From: Lysobacter sp. KIS68-7
GTDB taxonomy: Bacteria > Pseudomonadota > Gammaproteobacteria > Xanthomonadales > Xanthomonadaceae
Assembly: GCF_021284745.1 (NCBI RefSeq)
Contig: NZ_CP089925.1
Location: forward strand, 744,001-808,000
Direction of reading: 5' to 3'
Length of the DNA stretch: 64,000 nucleotides
This document shows positions 38,108 through 47,269 of the stretch, in pieces (the first letter of the stretch is position 1; each line of letters begins with the position of its first letter). A model generated the notes under the pieces. The model had not been told where the DNA came from, did no database searches, and saw only the letters and a list, made by a program, of their open reading frames with translations. The translations under genes and the position numbers were made by a program.

Positions 38108-39997
38108 ATGCCCGACGCGCCTGCCCGGCACTACCGATTCGAAGGGTACGAACTCGACATCCGGACGCGCGAACTGCGCGATGTCGCGGGCACGGTCGTG
38201 CCGTTGACGGCGAAAGCCTTCGACACGCTGCGATTCCTCATCGAGCACCGCGACCGCGTGATGACCAAGGACGAGTTGCTCACGGGCGTGTGGCCGGGGC
38301 GCGTGGTCGAAGAGAACAACCTGACCCAGGCCATCGCCGCATTGCGGCGCGCGTTCGGCACGCATGCGGGTGAACATCGGTTCATCGTCACCGTGCCGGG
38401 CCAGGGCTATCGCTTCGTCGCCGTGTGCGATACGGCGGATGCGGACGAGGGTGCGCACGCGCAGGCTTCGCTGCCTTGGCGACGTTGGGCGCTGGCGGCC
38501 GTTGCCTGCATCGCGCTTGCTGCAGGCGCATGGTGGGCGCTGCGCGGGCGCGCACCGACCGTGCCGGCGGCTTCGACGGAGGCCACGCTCGCGGTACTGC
38601 CCTTCCGCTCGGTGTCGGCCGGGGCGCGCGATGAACTGCTCGAAGACGGCCTGGCCGACACGCTGATCAACCGGATGAGCCGTTCGACGACCTTGCGCGT
38701 GCAGTCGCTGGCCTCCAGCCGCCGCTTCGACAACCCGACACAGGATCCCCTCGACGCCGCGCGCCAACTCGGCGCGCGTTACGTCGTCGAAGGGACGGTG
38801 CAGCGCGAAGGCGACCGCGTGCGCGTGGGGTCGCGGCTGCTGGATGCGCGCGACGGCCGCGCGGTGTGGTCGAACACGTTCGACGAACGCGCCGATCGCG
38901 TGTTCCTGCTGCAGGACCGCGTCGCGGACGCCATGATCTCGGCCCTCGCCTTGCACGAACATGCGCGCTCTGCGCCGAGCCCGTGCGATGGCGCGAACGT
39001 CGAGGCGTATCGGGCCTACCTCACCGGTCGCTACCAACTCGACCGCCCTTCGCGCGAACGCATGCGCCAGGCGATCGCCTCCTTTCGTAACGCGATCGAC
39101 CTGGATCCCACCTGCGCGCGCGCATACGCAGGGACGGCCTATGCCTACCGCACGCTGGTGATGACCGGCGACGCGCAGCCGCGGGCAATCTTCCCGTTGG
39201 CGAAGGCCGCCGTCGAACGTGCGCTTGCGATCGACCCGAATCTCGCGGAAGCGTATTCGTCGCAGGGGTTCATCCGCTTCTGGTACGACTGGGACTGGTC
39301 GGGGTCGGAGGCGTCGTTCAAACACGCGCTGGCGCTCAATCCCAGCCTCGCCGAAGCCCACCTGGGTTACGCGCACCTGCTGGCGAACATGGGGCGCATG
39401 CAGGAATCGGCCGTGCACGCCCGGCAGGCGATGCAACTGGATCCGATGTCGCCCTTGTTCAACACCTTGTCCGCGGCATTCCTCTCCGCCGGCGGCCATG
39501 CCGACGAAGCCAAGCGTGCGCTCGCACGGGCGCGGGAGGTCGAACCCGACTTCTGGATCGGCCTGCTCATCAACGCCGACGCGCGCATGCGGGCGGGGGA
39601 TTCCAAGGGCGCCGTCGCCGACCTGGAACGCGCGCGCGCCTTGTGCGGCGATTGCAGCCAGGTGCAGGCCTCGCTCGGCATCGCCTACGTGCAGGCCGGG
39701 CGGCGCGCGGATGCGCAAGCGCTGCTGCGCCACATGGAGGCGCTCGCACGCACCGACTACCTGCCCGCGACGAGCATCGCGGCCGTGCGCAATGCCTTGG
39801 GCGATCCGGACGGCGCGCTCGCGTTGCTCGAACGCGCCTGGGCGGACCGCGACGTGCGCATGCCGTTCCTGCGTGCCGACGGCAACTGGGACAACCTGCG
39901 CGCGACGCCGCGCTTCGTCGCGATCGTCGAGCGCATGCGCTTTCCACCGGGGGCCGCGAGGACTTTCAGGAATTCCGCGACGCCCGAGATGCGATAG
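38108..39997 (+). CDS. CadC-like winged-helix/TolB-like/TPR transmembrane regulator
   Basis: A 629-residue one-component membrane regulator. Residues 10-100 form an OmpR/CadC-type winged helix (LTAKAFDTLRFLIEHRDRV; VPGQGYRFV), followed by one transmembrane helix (about 120-140), a TolB-like domain beginning TLAVLPFRSVSAG (about 160) and a TPR region to the end. It would bind DNA from the membrane and sense a periplasmic signal. The neighbouring secreted protein and TPR protein are natural candidates for targets or partners, by position only. Confidence 0.82.
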   Translation: MPDAPARHYRFEGYELDIRTRELRDVAGTVVPLTAKAFDTLRFLIEHRDRVMTKDELLTGVWPGRVVEENNLTQAIAALRRAFGTHAGEHRFIVTVPGQGYRFVAVCDTADADEGAHAQASLPWRRWALAAVACIALAAGAWWALRGRAPTVPAASTEATLAVLPFRSVSAGARDELLEDGLADTLINRMSRSTTLRVQSLASSRRFDNPTQDPLDAARQLGARYVVEGTVQREGDRVRVGSRLLDARDGRAVWSNTFDERADRVFLLQDRVADAMISALALHEHARSAPSPCDGANVEAYRAYLTGRYQLDRPSRERMRQAIASFRNAIDLDPTCARAYAGTAYAYRTLVMTGDAQPRAIFPLAKAAVERALAIDPNLAEAYSSQGFIRFWYDWDWSGSEASFKHALALNPSLAEAHLGYAHLLANMGRMQESAVHARQAMQLDPMSPLFNTLSAAFLSAGGHADEAKRALARAREVEPDFWIGLLINADARMRAGDSKGAVADLERARALCGDCSQVQASLGIAYVQAGRRADAQALLRHMEALARTDYLPATSIAAVRNALGDPDGALALLERAWADRDVRMPFLRADGNWDNLRATPRFVAIVERMRFPPGAARTFRNSATPEMR

Positions 39998-40022
39998 GCC
40001 CTGTCGCCAGGTTCTGCGAAGG

Positions 40023-40856
40023 TCAGCGCGACAGCAGGTACCGATGCAGGTCGGCGACTTCCTCGTCGGTCAGCGCGGAGAAGCGCCTGCGCCCCATGTC
40101 GCTCATCAGCCCCGAAGCGCTTTCGGTCCCTGCCGCAGTGAGGCCCGTGCGCATCAGGCGCGCGAACTTGTCCGGGCTGTAGCCCTTCGCGACGATCAGC
40201 GGCGGCGTGTGCAGCTCGCCGCCGCCCTGCAGGTCGGGTCCGTGGCATTCAACGCAGGCGGTGTGGGCGATGTGTTCGCCGCGATCGGCGCTGTCGCGCT
40301 GCGCGAGCACCTTCGGCGAATCGGGAATGTCACCGGCGATGTCTTCGAGATTGAACTTGCCGGTCAACAACCCGATGCGCGCGAGTGGATACAGGTGCGT
40401 CCGTCCGAGTGTCGGATTTTCGCGCCGGGGAACGCTGCGCACGTAGGCGACGAGGTGGCCGACTTCCTGGTCGGTCAGGCGCTGGAAGCCGTCGATGGGC
40501 ATGCCGACCGCGAGTTGCCCGTCGGCCTTCGCACCGGTGCGGAACAGGCGCAGCCAGGCGCGGTCGTCGTACTTCTCGCGCTCGCGCGTGAGGTTGGGCG
40601 CAACGAGCACGAAGACGTTCGGCTCGGAGATGAACTCGTCGCCCGTCAGGTCGTTGGTGTGGCAGCCGCGGCAGCCCATCACGCGCGCCAGGCGCGCCCC
40701 TTCCGCCACGTCGCCCTGGCGCAGGCCGACCTGCGGCGAATACGGCGCGACCTTCAGCATCGACTGGGTCTTGAAGTACACGACCCCGAGCGCGAGACCG
40801 GCGAGGACGCCGAGGACAAGCAATGTCTTGCCGAGAATGCGAAGCGCGCGACGCAT
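40023..40856 (-). CDS. Diheme c-type cytochrome
   Basis: A 277-residue exported cytochrome with an uncleaved N-terminal helix (about 8-28) as anchor and two haem sites: CRGCH (Cys62, Cys65, His66) and CVECH (Cys201, Cys204, His205). It resembles the cytochrome subunits of alcohol or aldehyde dehydrogenase complexes, but no dehydrogenase gene is adjacent. It converges on the CadC-like gene. A 7-bp stem (CTGTCGC at 40001-40007 with GCGACAG at 40028-40034) covers its stop codon. Confidence 0.85.
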   Translation of the reverse strand: MRRALRILGKTLLVLGVLAGLALGVVYFKTQSMLKVAPYSPQVGLRQGDVAEGARLARVMGCRGCHTNDLTGDEFISEPNVFVLVAPNLTREREKYDDRAWLRLFRTGAKADGQLAVGMPIDGFQRLTDQEVGHLVAYVRSVPRRENPTLGRTHLYPLARIGLLTGKFNLEDIAGDIPDSPKVLAQRDSADRGEHIAHTACVECHGPDLQGGGELHTPPLIVAKGYSPDKFARLMRTGLTAAGTESASGLMSDMGRRRFSALTDEEVADLHRYLLSR

Positions 40857-40956
40857 GGCAGGCCCCCTGATCCGTTGCCCTGTCTACGTCGCGCGCGTCG
40901 CCGAACGGCCAAGGACCGGGTGCGGCATCCCGGCCCTGGCCCTCCGTGTTACTCGA

Positions 40957-42555
40957 TCATTTCGCCTGCACCGGCTTGAACAGCAGGTCCTGGAAGTCCC
41001 AGCTGAAGTCGGCGATCGGCGAGATCGCCTTCATCGTGATCTGGTCCACCTTGCCCTGCGGATCCAGGCCGAAGTTCATGTAGGCCTGTTCGTATTCCGG
41101 GTTGTCCCACACCGTGCGGAAGGTGTCGTAACGCATGTGCTCCAGGTGGCCGGTGAGGCCCGGGTTCTGCAGGAAGTTGACGCGCAGCGTGCCCTTCTCG
41201 TTGGTGATCGCGATGGGGCCGTACCACGGGTCGGTGTAGCGACCTGCGTAGCTCGCCACCGGCAGCGTCGGCTTGCCCTGCGCGACCGGCGCGTCCTTCG
41301 CCGCGGCGTCGAGCGCGGCGATGCCGCCTTGCATGCGCTGGTCGAGGAAGGTGTCGAACGCGGAGATCCAATCGGTCTTCGGCGCACCGAGGTACTGGTC
41401 GATCAGCTCGAGCGCCAAGCCGCGCATCACCTGCACATCTTCGGAGTTCATCTGGAAGGCGACGCCGAAGTTGCGATCCGGGAACAGCGCGATGTAGGTG
41501 TACACACCGAAGATCGCACCGCCGTGTTCGATCACGCGCTCGCCGCGATAGTCGCGCACGTTCCAGCCGAGCGCATACGAGGAGAACTTCGGCGCGGCTT
41601 CGGCCAGCTTGCCCGGCCACTTCGGCGTGGGCATGGTGACGACCGGCGTCCACATCTGCTGCGAGGCGTCCTCGCTGAACACCTTCACCTGCTTGCCGTT
41701 GGCATCGGTCCACGTCCCGTGGCCGAGCTGCACCTGCATCCAGTGCGAGAGATCGTTCGCGCTGGAGGACAGGCCACCCGCGGGCGCGCCGTTGTCGCCG
41801 AGCGTCTTGCGTTCGTCGAGCACGTGCTGGTCGCCCATGCCGCGCACGCGACCGCTGGTGCGCGCATGCGGCCACGCGCGATTCGGGTTGGCGAAGCGCG
41901 CGGACTGTTCGGTGACCGAGCTCGTCATGCCCGCAGGCTTGAGCACCTTTTCTTTGACGAACTTTTCCCAGGTCTGGCCGGTGACTTCCTCGATCAGCTG
42001 GCCGGCCACGGAATACAGCACGTTGTCGTAGGCATAGCCGCTGCGGAAGCTCGTCGCCGGCTTGACGTAGCGCAGCGCGCGCACGGTATCGGCGCGGCTG
42101 CGGTTGGAGCTGGGGATGAACATCAGGTCGCCCGCGCCCAGGCCCAGGCCGCTGCGGTGCACGAGCAGGTCGCGCACTGTCATCTCGTTGGTCACCCACG
42201 GGTCGTACATGCGGAACCACGGGATGTGGTCGATGACCTTGTCGTCCCATTGGATCTTGCCTTCGTCCACGAGCACGGCGAGCGCGGCGGCGGTGATCGC
42301 CTTGCCGGTCGAACCGGTCGGGAAGATGGTGTCGGCGTCGACCTTCTCGGGCGAGCCCAGCTTGCGCACGCCGTAGCCGTGCGTGAAGTCGACCTTGCCG
42401 TCCTTCACGACCGCGATGGACAGGCCGGGCACGCCGGCGTCACGCATCGCCTGCTCGACGTGCGCGTTGAACTCGGCCGATTGCGCAGATGCACCGCCCG
42501 CGACGAGCAGCAGGGCCAGCGCCGTGGCGAGCGAATGGGTAGGACGTCGAGCCAT
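40957..42555 (-). CDS. Secreted serine hydrolase (beta-lactamase/D-aminopeptidase fold)
   Basis: A 532-residue periplasmic hydrolase of the penicillin-binding/class C beta-lactamase superfamily. Signal peptide cut near GASAQS; catalytic SxxK as STGK (Ser82, Lys85), YxN as YDN, and the third motif HGG. The last 120 residues form a C-terminal domain common in D-aminopeptidase-like members. Family activities include DD-carboxypeptidase, D-aminopeptidase and esterase. GAGGAG precedes the ATG. It is the last gene of the TonB receptor-dgcN-ykvI unit, 23 bp after ykvI, which points to a D-amino-acid peptide substrate. Confidence 0.82.
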   Translation of the reverse strand: MARRPTHSLATALALLLVAGGASAQSAEFNAHVEQAMRDAGVPGLSIAVVKDGKVDFTHGYGVRKLGSPEKVDADTIFPTGSTGKAITAAALAVLVDEGKIQWDDKVIDHIPWFRMYDPWVTNEMTVRDLLVHRSGLGLGAGDLMFIPSSNRSRADTVRALRYVKPATSFRSGYAYDNVLYSVAGQLIEEVTGQTWEKFVKEKVLKPAGMTSSVTEQSARFANPNRAWPHARTSGRVRGMGDQHVLDERKTLGDNGAPAGGLSSSANDLSHWMQVQLGHGTWTDANGKQVKVFSEDASQQMWTPVVTMPTPKWPGKLAEAAPKFSSYALGWNVRDYRGERVIEHGGAIFGVYTYIALFPDRNFGVAFQMNSEDVQVMRGLALELIDQYLGAPKTDWISAFDTFLDQRMQGGIAALDAAAKDAPVAQGKPTLPVASYAGRYTDPWYGPIAITNEKGTLRVNFLQNPGLTGHLEHMRYDTFRTVWDNPEYEQAYMNFGLDPQGKVDQITMKAISPIADFSWDFQDLLFKPVQAK

Positions 42556-42578
42556 CAACAGTCTCCTCACAAGGAATT

Positions 42579-43691
42579 TCAAGGATGCGAGGCGGCGAGC
42601 TGCCGCGTCGCGTGCTGCCGCAGGCGCCACGCGCCGACGGTGAGCAGCGGAAGGACGTAAACCACCAGGAACAGCCAGGCGAGCGCGCGATACCCGCGCG
42701 CGATGAGATCGACCAGGCCGAAGCGCTGCGCGATGAAGATCGAACCCACGAGCAGTGCGCCGGCGATCGCGAAGCGCGCGACGTTCGACAGCTCCGCGTG
42801 GCGCCGCGTGCGCCATGCGGCCGCGACGCGCTCGTTCGCCGCATGCACGCAGGCCGTGCCGCTTTCGAGCAGCGCGCTGAAGATCATCAGCTGGAACAGC
42901 ACATGGAACACCGGCATGTCGAGCTGCCGCAGCATGAAGTCCGACGGCAGCGCTTCCGCGCCGATGCTCGGATACCAGGCCACCATGCACACGAAGAACA
43001 GCAGTCCCGGCAACATCGCCAGCGGGCCAGCGAGCACGCCGGCCACCACCGCGTCGCGGCGCGTGAGGAAGTGCCGTGCCAGCGGCAGGATCATCACGGC
43101 GCCGACGATGTTGTAGCCCGCGTAGGTCAGGCCACCCGACAACCAGCCGTCGGTGGACACGGGCGTGGCGAACTGCGTCGTGGCCTGGTGGCCGAAGGAC
43201 GCGAGCACGAACACGAAGAACAGCACGTACACGCCGTAGAGGAAGAACGACACCCACTTGAACAGGCGTTCCACCGAATGATTGCCGTACGCGGTGAACG
43301 CACCGATGCCAGCCATCAGCGCCAGCGTGCCGACCAGCTTCGGCAAACCGAACACCGCCTCGCCGATCGCCCCCGCCGCGGCGCCGAACACCGCGAGGAT
43401 GAGCACCATGAACACCAGGTAGGCGAGTTCGAACACGAAGGCGAACGGACCGAGCAGCGTGGCGAAGAAGCTGCGGTAGTCGAAGCTCCGCGTCGCATGC
43501 GCGAGCGCGAACGTGAGTGCGCACAATACGCTCCAGGCGATCATCGCAACGAGGATCGCCATGACGCCGCCCTGCGGCCCGCTCGGGATGAAGTACTCGG
43601 CGAGCTCGCGCCCGGTCGCGTATCCGCCACCGATCACGGCTGCCTTGAACGCCAGGCCCGGAAGGATCCAGCGTTGGAAGCGCGTGCTCAT
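42579..43691 (-). CDS. YkvI-family membrane transporter
   Basis: Polytopic inner-membrane protein, 370 residues with about ten hydrophobic segments. It starts with an unwound-helix-like motif VIGGGYATGRE, similar to the substrate and ion sites of APC/LeuT-fold transporters, and matches the uncharacterised YkvI family. The ATG overlaps the dgcN stop codon (ATGA). Context suggests uptake of an amino acid or small peptide, perhaps D-glutamate. Transport activity and substrate are inference. Confidence 0.75.
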   Translation of the reverse strand: MSTRFQRWILPGLAFKAAVIGGGYATGRELAEYFIPSGPQGGVMAILVAMIAWSVLCALTFALAHATRSFDYRSFFATLLGPFAFVFELAYLVFMVLILAVFGAAAGAIGEAVFGLPKLVGTLALMAGIGAFTAYGNHSVERLFKWVSFFLYGVYVLFFVFVLASFGHQATTQFATPVSTDGWLSGGLTYAGYNIVGAVMILPLARHFLTRRDAVVAGVLAGPLAMLPGLLFFVCMVAWYPSIGAEALPSDFMLRQLDMPVFHVLFQLMIFSALLESGTACVHAANERVAAAWRTRRHAELSNVARFAIAGALLVGSIFIAQRFGLVDLIARGYRALAWLFLVVYVLPLLTVGAWRLRQHATRQLAASHP

Positions 43692-44704
43692 GCGAGGCAC
43701 GCGTCCACGAGGCGATCGAAGGCTTCACCGCCACGCATCGGATCGGCCACCGGCAGTCCGATGCGTTCGCTTTCCGCGGCGATGACGCGCGCCGCTTCTG
43801 CAGCGTCCAGTTTCGCGGTGTTGAAGCTCACCCCCGCGCAGCGGATGCGCGGATTGGTGCGCGATCCCAGGCGCAGGGACAGCTCGATGATTTCGCGCAC
43901 GCCGGGCACCTTGAACTCCGGATGGCCGAGCACGCGCTCGCGGCCGGGTTCATGGCACACCACGATCACGTCGGGCTGGCTGCCGTGCAGCAAGGCGAGC
44001 GAGACGCCTGCGTACGCGGGATGCATCAGCGAGCCCTGCCCTTCGATGATGTCCCAATGGCTGGGTGCCGCATCGGGCGAGAGGATCTCGGCGGCGCCCG
44101 CCGCGAAATCCGCGACGACCGCATCCATCGGAATGCCGCCACCGGCGATGAGGATGCCGGTCTGTCCCGTCGCGCGGAACGTGGCGTCGTGCGAGCGCTT
44201 GTGGAAGGCGTTCGTCAGTGCGAGCGCCGTGTACTTCTTGCCGAGTGCGCAATCGGTGCCGAGCGTGAGCAGGCGGCGGCCGGTGCGCGGGCGTCCGGTG
44301 GCGATCGGAATGCGCGCAGGCGGTTCGCGGACATCGATCAGGCGACGTCCGAGCTGTGCGGCGACATCGCGCAGTTCGGGAATGTCGCGCAAGCGCATGT
44401 GCATGCCGCCGATGAGGTCCAGGCCTGCGTGCATGGCGTCGACCAGCGCGGCGACCCAGGCAGGCGGGATGAAGCCGCCCGCGTTGGCGACGCCGATCAC
44501 CAGCGCACGCGCGCCTGCGGCGTGTGCTTGCGCGGGCGTCAGGAAAGGCAGTCCCGTGGTGACGGTCGCGCCCGGGCAGGAGAACTCACCCGTGCAGCGC
44601 TGCGGCGCCCAATCGCGAAGGCCGAACGCGGTCTTCGCATAGCCGGGCTCGGTGGTATCGCCCAGGAACAGCAGGTAGGGGTGCGGCAGTGAAACGTCGT
44701 ACAT
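43688..44704 (-). CDS. dgcN: DUF1611 protein, DgcN-type D-glutamate N-acetyltransferase
   Basis: A 338-residue cytoplasmic protein of the DUF1611 family. A Rossmann-like N-terminal half is followed by a P-loop-like C-terminal half with GTDCALGKKYT (residues about 149-159). Family members described as DgcN acetylate D-glutamate, after which DgcA racemises N-acetyl-D-Glu so that it enters L-Glu metabolism. A DgcA-like enolase gene lies in the sister unit at 48.6 kb, which supports this assignment. It follows the TonB receptor gene by 78 bp and overlaps ykvI. Confidence 0.75.
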   Translation of the reverse strand: MYDVSLPHPYLLFLGDTTEPGYAKTAFGLRDWAPQRCTGEFSCPGATVTTGLPFLTPAQAHAAGARALVIGVANAGGFIPPAWVAALVDAMHAGLDLIGGMHMRLRDIPELRDVAAQLGRRLIDVREPPARIPIATGRPRTGRRLLTLGTDCALGKKYTALALTNAFHKRSHDATFRATGQTGILIAGGGIPMDAVVADFAAGAAEILSPDAAPSHWDIIEGQGSLMHPAYAGVSLALLHGSQPDVIVVCHEPGRERVLGHPEFKVPGVREIIELSLRLGSRTNPRIRCAGVSFNTAKLDAAEAARVIAAESERIGLPVADPMRGGEAFDRLVDACLA

Positions 44705-44782
44705 AAAAAGGGTCTGCCGGAAATTCGGGGCGAGGGAACCCACGGGCGGCGCGTTGGCGCCGCCCGTGGTCCTTGCGTTGGA

Positions 44783-47185
44783 TCAGAAGCGATAGTCGAC
44801 TTCGAAGCCGAACATGCGCGGCTGGATCGGCGTCGCGGACGTGTGGTGCGTCACGCCCGTGATCGCGCTGGTCGTGTCGTTCATCGTCGAATACGCCTTC
44901 TCGTCCGTCGCATTCTTGATGTACGTGCGCAGCGACCAGTGCTCGTTGGAGAACGAGGCGTACAGATCCAGCACGTTGTAGCTGCCGATCACCAGCGGTT
45001 CGGTGATGTCGGTCTGCAGCGGCACGAACGGATCGACGAGGCTGATCACCTGGCGGTTGGTCGTGGCGTTGGTGCGGTCGTCGACCCAGCGGAAGCCGCC
45101 GCCGACGTCCAGGCCCCAACCATTGGCCACCGGGTAGTAGTAGTCGGCGGTGAACGACCAGGTCAGGTCCGGCACGTAGGGCATGCGATCGCCCTTCAGG
45201 CCGGTGTTGACGTCGACGCGGATGTCACCGAGGCCCGGGATGTTGCCGGCCGGGTTGACCGTGATCGTCGGGAAGTCTTCGTCGATGTTCGCGTCGTTGT
45301 AGGCGCCGTTGAAGCCGAGCGTCAGGGCATTGGTCGGGCGCACCTGCAGCGAGAGTTCGAGGCCGCGACTGGTGGCCTTGCCGCCGTTGACCAGGCCGCT
45401 GATGCCGTTGACCCGCGAGGCGACCTGGATGTCCTTCCAGTCGATCTGGTAACCGACGAGGTCGAACAGGACGCGGTTGTCCATCCACGCGGACTTCAGG
45501 CCGAGCTCGTAGCTGGTCAGCGTGGAGGAATCGACCTGCGAGGGCAGGCCCGGCGCGACGATGTTCGGGCCGCCCGGCTGGTAGCCGGTCGAGGCCTTCG
45601 CATACGCCATCATGTTCTCGTTGATCTGGAACTGCGGCGTGATGCTCCAGGTCACCACGTCTTCGCTCGAGGTGTTGGGGCTGTGGCCGGGCGTGAGGCC
45701 GATGAACGAACCGTAGATGACGTCCTGCGAGAAGTCCTGGTCGTTGCGCGACCAGCGCAGGCCGCCGCCGAGCTTGAACCAGTCGTTGAACTTGTACGCG
45801 CCGTTCGCGAAGACGGCCGTTTCCTTGTAGGTGGTCGGAATCGAGAGTTCACCCAGCGTGCCGATCAGGCCGTCCCACGGGGCCGGCAGCGGCGAACCGT
45901 CGAACTGCGTCAGCGGGATCAGCTGGTGGTTCTTGCCGTCCTCGTCCGAGTAGAACGCACCGACAAGCCATTCGAAGGGCTGTCCCGACTTCGACTGCAG
46001 GCGGAATTCCTGCGTGAACTGCGTCAGGTCGAGGGTGTAGTCGAGCCAGGCCTTGCCGGCCTGCAGGCGCGGGTCGAGGCCCGCGAGCGCCAGCGGGAAT
46101 TCGCCGTACGAGAAGGTCAGGTCGCTGCGCGTGAGCGTGTGCGTGTCGGTATAGCTCGTCGCCGAGACGAAGTCGGCGAAGCCGGCGTCCCAGTTCACGG
46201 TCAGCGCGTAGTTGTCGAGATCCTTCTTGAACACCTCATCGACCGCGACGTAGTTGCTCAGGCCCGCGATGCGGCCGTGCGACACCGGATCCAGCGCGAC
46301 CGTCGCATTGTTGTCGCTGTCGATCTTCTGCTGCATGGCGGTGAACGTCACGTCGGCCGATTCACCCTGCCAACGCAGCGATGCACGCGCGCTGGTCTGG
46401 TCGCCGTTGTTGATGTCCTCGCGACCGTCGTACAGGTTGTCGATGTAGCCGGCGATCTTGTTGCGGGCGTAGCTGGCACGCAGGGCGAGCACGTCCTGCT
46501 TCAGCGGCACGTTGGCGCCGAGGCGGTAGCTGTTGCCCCAACCGTTTGCGCTGTCGGTGCTCGAGTAGCCGCCACCGATGCGGTATTCGGCCTGCGTCGG
46601 GTCGGGCTTCTTCATCGTGTACTTGATCAGGCCGCCCATCGCGCCGGCGCCGTACAGCGTGCCCTGCGGGCCGCGCAGCACTTCGATGCTTTCCACGTCG
46701 TAGGGCAGCAGGTCGAGCTGGTACAGCGTCGCCTGCTGGTACAGGCTGTTGGAACCGACCGGCGTTTCATCGACGTAGGTGCCCACCGTCGATCCGGGCG
46801 AGAGCGCCGCGATACCGCGCATGGAGACCTGCACCTGGCCGGGCGTGCCCGACGACTGGATCGCCAGGCCCGGCACGTAGTTCGCGTAGTCGGTCATCTG
46901 CGTGGCGTTGATGTTCTCCAGCTGCTGGTCGCTGATCTTGGTGATCGCCACGGCGACTTCGCGGATGTTCTCTTCGCGCTTGTTCGCGGTGACGGTGACC
47001 GTGTCGAGCTCCTGCGCCTTCTTTGCCGGGTCCGCTGCGGCGGGACCGTCGGCGGCGGCGGCCGGTGCGACCTCCTGCGCCAGCGCGGATCCGGCCATGC
47101 CCAGCGCCAGCGTGAAAGCGATCGCAGTGGACAGCGAACGACGACGGACGGCCGGCGACTGTTCGCGCTTGTGGTGCTTGTGCAT
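44783..47185 (-). CDS. TonB-dependent outer-membrane receptor
   Basis: An 800-residue receptor. Signal peptide ends near GSALAQEV; a TonB-box-like DTVTVTANKRE is at about residue 61-71; the plug domain shows EVLRGPQGTLYGAGAMGG; the 22-strand barrel ends in the required C-terminal Phe (VDYRF). No N-terminal FecA-type signalling domain, so it does not signal to an anti-sigma factor. It is the first gene of a unit with dgcN, ykvI and a serine hydrolase, so a peptide or cell-wall fragment is a better guess for its ligand than a siderophore. Confidence 0.88.
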   Translation of the reverse strand: MHKHHKREQSPAVRRRSLSTAIAFTLALGMAGSALAQEVAPAAAADGPAAADPAKKAQELDTVTVTANKREENIREVAVAITKISDQQLENINATQMTDYANYVPGLAIQSSGTPGQVQVSMRGIAALSPGSTVGTYVDETPVGSNSLYQQATLYQLDLLPYDVESIEVLRGPQGTLYGAGAMGGLIKYTMKKPDPTQAEYRIGGGYSSTDSANGWGNSYRLGANVPLKQDVLALRASYARNKIAGYIDNLYDGREDINNGDQTSARASLRWQGESADVTFTAMQQKIDSDNNATVALDPVSHGRIAGLSNYVAVDEVFKKDLDNYALTVNWDAGFADFVSATSYTDTHTLTRSDLTFSYGEFPLALAGLDPRLQAGKAWLDYTLDLTQFTQEFRLQSKSGQPFEWLVGAFYSDEDGKNHQLIPLTQFDGSPLPAPWDGLIGTLGELSIPTTYKETAVFANGAYKFNDWFKLGGGLRWSRNDQDFSQDVIYGSFIGLTPGHSPNTSSEDVVTWSITPQFQINENMMAYAKASTGYQPGGPNIVAPGLPSQVDSSTLTSYELGLKSAWMDNRVLFDLVGYQIDWKDIQVASRVNGISGLVNGGKATSRGLELSLQVRPTNALTLGFNGAYNDANIDEDFPTITVNPAGNIPGLGDIRVDVNTGLKGDRMPYVPDLTWSFTADYYYPVANGWGLDVGGGFRWVDDRTNATTNRQVISLVDPFVPLQTDITEPLVIGSYNVLDLYASFSNEHWSLRTYIKNATDEKAYSTMNDTTSAITGVTHHTSATPIQPRMFGFEVDYRF

Positions 47186-47243
47186 TCCCCTCTCCCCAAA
47201 GGTATTGCGGTCGATTTAGGTATCCCCGTCAGGATAGAAACAT

Positions 47244-47263
47244 CCTGATCGGAAAATTGTCAA
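47244..47263 (-). promoter_or_regulatory. Shared 20-bp element / promoter upstream of TonB receptor
   Basis: Read on the minus strand it is TTGACAATTTTCCGATCAGG, identical to the element at 51790-51809. It begins with a perfect -35 TTGACA and contains an imperfect dyad GAC-AATT-TTC. A -10 could be TTTCTA (47235-47240, 17-bp spacing) or TATCCT three bases further. It starts 58 bp upstream of the receptor ATG. Likely bound by the XRE-cupin regulator (inference). Confidence 0.65.
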
Positions 47264-47269
47264 TCCATT

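Noticed and set aside
44783-47185. TonB receptor as a siderophore receptor
   Set aside because: No iron-related neighbour, no Fur-box-like sequence in the upstream gap and no signalling domain; the peptide/D-Glu context explains it better.
44843-47248. Plus-strand open frame of 801 codons opposite the TonB receptor
   Set aside because: Antisense shadow; composition is Val/Arg/Asp repeats without recognisable fold.
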